From CAZRIT01 sp964600225 (lineage in GTDB: Bacteria > Bacillota > Clostridia > Christensenellales > CAG-138): 64,000 nt of DNA. Below are positions 62,337 to 64,000 of this stretch, piece after piece. Below the pieces are notes generated by a model. The model worked only from the letters and a program-made list of their open reading frames with translations, did not search any database and was not told the origin of the DNA. A program made the position numbers and the translations under genes. How positions within the stretch are numbered: the stretch's first letter is position 1; the number at the start of each line of letters is the position of its first letter. The DNA lies in assembly GCA_964600225.1 (NCBI GenBank), contig CAZRIT010000003.1, forward strand, positions 1 through 64,000, written 5' to 3'.

Positions 62337-63617
62337 TTACTTGCCCCCCTTCGAGATCAGCTCGAGAATTTCGGCGTCGGTATGGTAGCGCGCGGTGGTG
62401 TAGGTGCGCAGCTTGTTGGAGTTGGTGATGACGGGCTGCTTGCCGCAGATGGGGTTGTTCATGTACATCAACGGGCAGATGTACGACAGCACCACGCCCA
62501 TGCCCCTGAGCTTTTGGGCGTCGGCGGTTTGTTCAAACGCTTTCTGCACGGCGGGCGCGGTGGTAAACACCGTGGGGATGGAAACCTTGGTGCGGCCGTT
62601 TTTTTGCAACGCGGCGGCCAGATCGCGCGTCCATTCCTTGAGCTGCTTTATGGTCATGTGCGGGCAGCCCACAAAACAGAGCTTTGGCGTGGCGGCGGGG
62701 TCCTTCCAGATGCACGGATACGAATCCCGCACGCGCTGCAGCTCGGCGTCGTCGATGACGTAGGTTTGGGCATTGGGCTCGATCAATGCAACGCCCTGTT
62801 CCAGCGCCTCGGGCGTGAGGCCCTCGATGTGGTACAATCCGACCGCGCCGTTGCTGGCTGTTGCCGCGCCGAAATCCTTGAGGTAGGCGCTGACGTCGTC
62901 GTCGATTTCCGTACCGATGAACCGGGTAAGACCCTTGATGTACGGCACGTCCTCCATGACCTTCATGCCGATGGCGCTGCCGAGAATCTGCGCCTCGGGC
63001 TTTTGGGTGGTTTTGATCTCCACCACCCAGGTGGCCTTGCGCCCCTCGTCGGTCAAAAGGCCGAAGTAGGGGATGTAGCCCGCGATGCTGCCGAACAGCT
63101 CGATGATGCCCGAGTTGCGGTTGCAGCGCGCGCCGAGCACGCTGTTGGCGTAGACCACGGCGCTGCTTTCCGCCCAGCTGAGCACATCGCCCTTCTTGGG
63201 CTTGTTGCCGACCTGATCCATGTAGCAAGCGCAGGTGTACGCATCGGAATTGATCAGGCCCAGATCGGCCAGCTGCTTGTCGTAGCGGTCCTGCGCGCCG
63301 TACATGAACTTGAACACCAGATCCTGCAGAAGGTTGGTGGGAATGTTCTTGTCCAGCGGCTTGGGATCGACGGAGAATTTCTGCTGTGAAATGGCGCCGT
63401 CGCGAATGAGCCGATCCATCATCTCGTACATGGGCTTCATCACCGAAAGGCCGAAGCTGGTGACGAGGTGGCCGTATTCGCTTGTGACGGGCACCATCCT
63501 TTCCGCGCCGAACGTTTCGCCGTACATCACGAGCGTTTTCATGACCTTGGCAATGGTTTCGCCCTTCGCCCCATCCAGCAGCGCCTGCTGCTCGGGGGTG
63601 AGCTGCATATGTGCCAT
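62337..63617 (-). CDS. Aconitase X catalytic subunit, DUF521
   Basis: 426 residues: MAHMQLTPEQQALLDGAKGE.. and NSDAYTCACYMDQVGNKPKK, SVLGARCNRNSGIIELF, LCFVGCPHMT, SYICPLMYMNNP; the cysteines fit a 4Fe-4S or mononuclear iron hydro-lyase centre. Aconitase X members dehydrate hydroxyprolines or, in archaea, phosphomevalonate. This genome has dxs (MEP pathway), so a mevalonate role is unlikely; no proline racemase or reductase gene is adjacent. Start ATG follows AAGGAGG. Confidence 0.9.
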   Translation of the reverse strand: MAHMQLTPEQQALLDGAKGETIAKVMKTLVMYGETFGAERMVPVTSEYGHLVTSFGLSVMKPMYEMMDRLIRDGAISQQKFSVDPKPLDKNIPTNLLQDLVFKFMYGAQDRYDKQLADLGLINSDAYTCACYMDQVGNKPKKGDVLSWAESSAVVYANSVLGARCNRNSGIIELFGSIAGYIPYFGLLTDEGRKATWVVEIKTTQKPEAQILGSAIGMKVMEDVPYIKGLTRFIGTEIDDDVSAYLKDFGAATASNGAVGLYHIEGLTPEALEQGVALIEPNAQTYVIDDAELQRVRDSYPCIWKDPAATPKLCFVGCPHMTIKQLKEWTRDLAAALQKNGRTKVSIPTVFTTAPAVQKAFEQTADAQKLRGMGVVLSYICPLMYMNNPICGKQPVITNSNKLRTYTTARYHTDAEILELISKGGK

Positions 63618-63741
63618 CGTGTGTGCGCCTCCTTAATATTGTGTTATCGATCACTGTATATCTATAATGTATCAAATGCCATACCGTGTGTCAAGGAATG
63701 TTGATTTTCTTTTCCCGCGTTTGTATGATATAATCCCGTTC

Positions 63742-64000
63742 ATGGAACGGGATACCAAAAAAGCGCAGCATATCCAAAGCGTATCGCACGGCTCCGCGGC
63801 TGCCAAGGAGGGCGTGCGCGGCGGCGAAAGCCTGCTTGCCGTGGACGGTACGCCCATTTTGGATGTGATTGATTATCAGTATTTGACCGCCTCCGAGCAC
63901 CTGACGCTGACCATTTTGGGCGCCGACGGCGCAGTGCGCACCGTGCCCATCGATAAGGAAGCGTACGAGCCCACGGGGCTGCAGTTTGACGGGGGCCTGA
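63742..64000 (+). CDS. DUF512 domain protein, N-terminal part (runs off window)
   Basis: 86 residues visible: MERDTKKAQHIQSVSHGSAA.. GGESLLAVDGTPILDVIDYQ, then YLTASEHLTLTILGADGAVR. The PDZ-like N-terminal domain of the DUF512/YtfG-like radical-SAM-associated family. ATG 63742 follows TATAAT (63729-63734) by only 7 bases with no ribosome site, so it may be leaderless. The frame remains open at the window end. Confidence 0.78.
   Translation, partial: MERDTKKAQHIQSVSHGSAAAKEGVRGGESLLAVDGTPILDVIDYQYLTASEHLTLTILGADGAVRTVPIDKEAYEPTGLQFDGGL

Overview
The window is about 64 kb of a GC-rich (roughly 60%) chromosome from a spore-forming member of the Firmicutes, most likely an anaerobic Clostridia lineage. 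The evidence is a spoIIIAA-AH operon, spoIVB-spo0A, an asp23/amaP/DUF2273 module, a CIRCE-controlled groESL, long-form HPF, ribosomal protein S20, a DUF512 gene and the order xseA-xseB-ispA-dxs-tlyA-nadK-argR-recN-spoIVB-spo0A. Strong AGGAGG-type ribosome sites and TTG/GTG starts are common. I see no rRNA, tRNA, prophage, insertion sequence or CRISPR array. The species cannot be named from this sequence.

Layout. 1-3.3 kb: the end of an unidentified gene, an XdhC-type maturation protein, a 48-residue CXXC protein overlapping a NapH-like membrane ferredoxin, and a PHP hydrolase. 3.3-8.4 kb: a MalY-like PLP enzyme divergent from a ribbon-helix-helix regulator-clpB operon, then a repeat cluster. 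8.4-17.8 kb: a phosphoesterase lipoprotein, folC, UPF0316, a lipoprotein, an MFS transporter, a GDPD protein, two divergent small unknown genes, hpf, a WYL regulator and a DUF4160/DUF2442 pair. 17.8-24.3 kb: a leftward cobalamin operon (btuFCD-cobT-cobU-cobS-short cobU-like-cobC) behind a promoter, cobalamin riboswitch and terminator. 24.3-27.2 kb: LysR and GntR regulators around a solitary DNA methyltransferase.

27.4-44.1 kb: a long rightward block of sporulation and housekeeping genes, from spoIIIA through asp23, nusB, exonuclease VII, isoprenoid synthesis, NAD kinase, argR and recN to spoIVB and spo0A. 44.2-52.3 kb: a 5'-nucleotidase lipoprotein, a SpoIIM-like protein, deoB, punA, a DacF homologue with degenerate active-site motifs, a site-2 protease and scpAB. 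52.3-58.4 kb: leftward yfcE-like, rdgB, rqcH, yerC, rpsT and copA genes. 58.4-64 kb: groESL, a repeat-rich 0.8 kb gap, a small membrane protein, a two-subunit aconitase X and the start of a DUF512 gene.

The most notable departures from the textbook are: spoIIIAB with an apparent one-base frameshift; SpoIIIAF reduced to its two membrane helices; a Spo0A receiver lacking its conserved acidic pair; a DacF homologue that has lost the recognisable SxxK, SxN and KTG residues; clpB placed behind its own ribbon-helix-helix regulator rather than CIRCE; several genes whose start codon sits almost on the predicted transcription start; and an interspersed repeat family present in at least four intergenic regions. 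I found no single convincing new multi-gene system. The best candidates for something undescribed are the CXXC peptide/ferredoxin pair, the RHH-clpB operon and the two divergent small genes at 14.2-15.0 kb.
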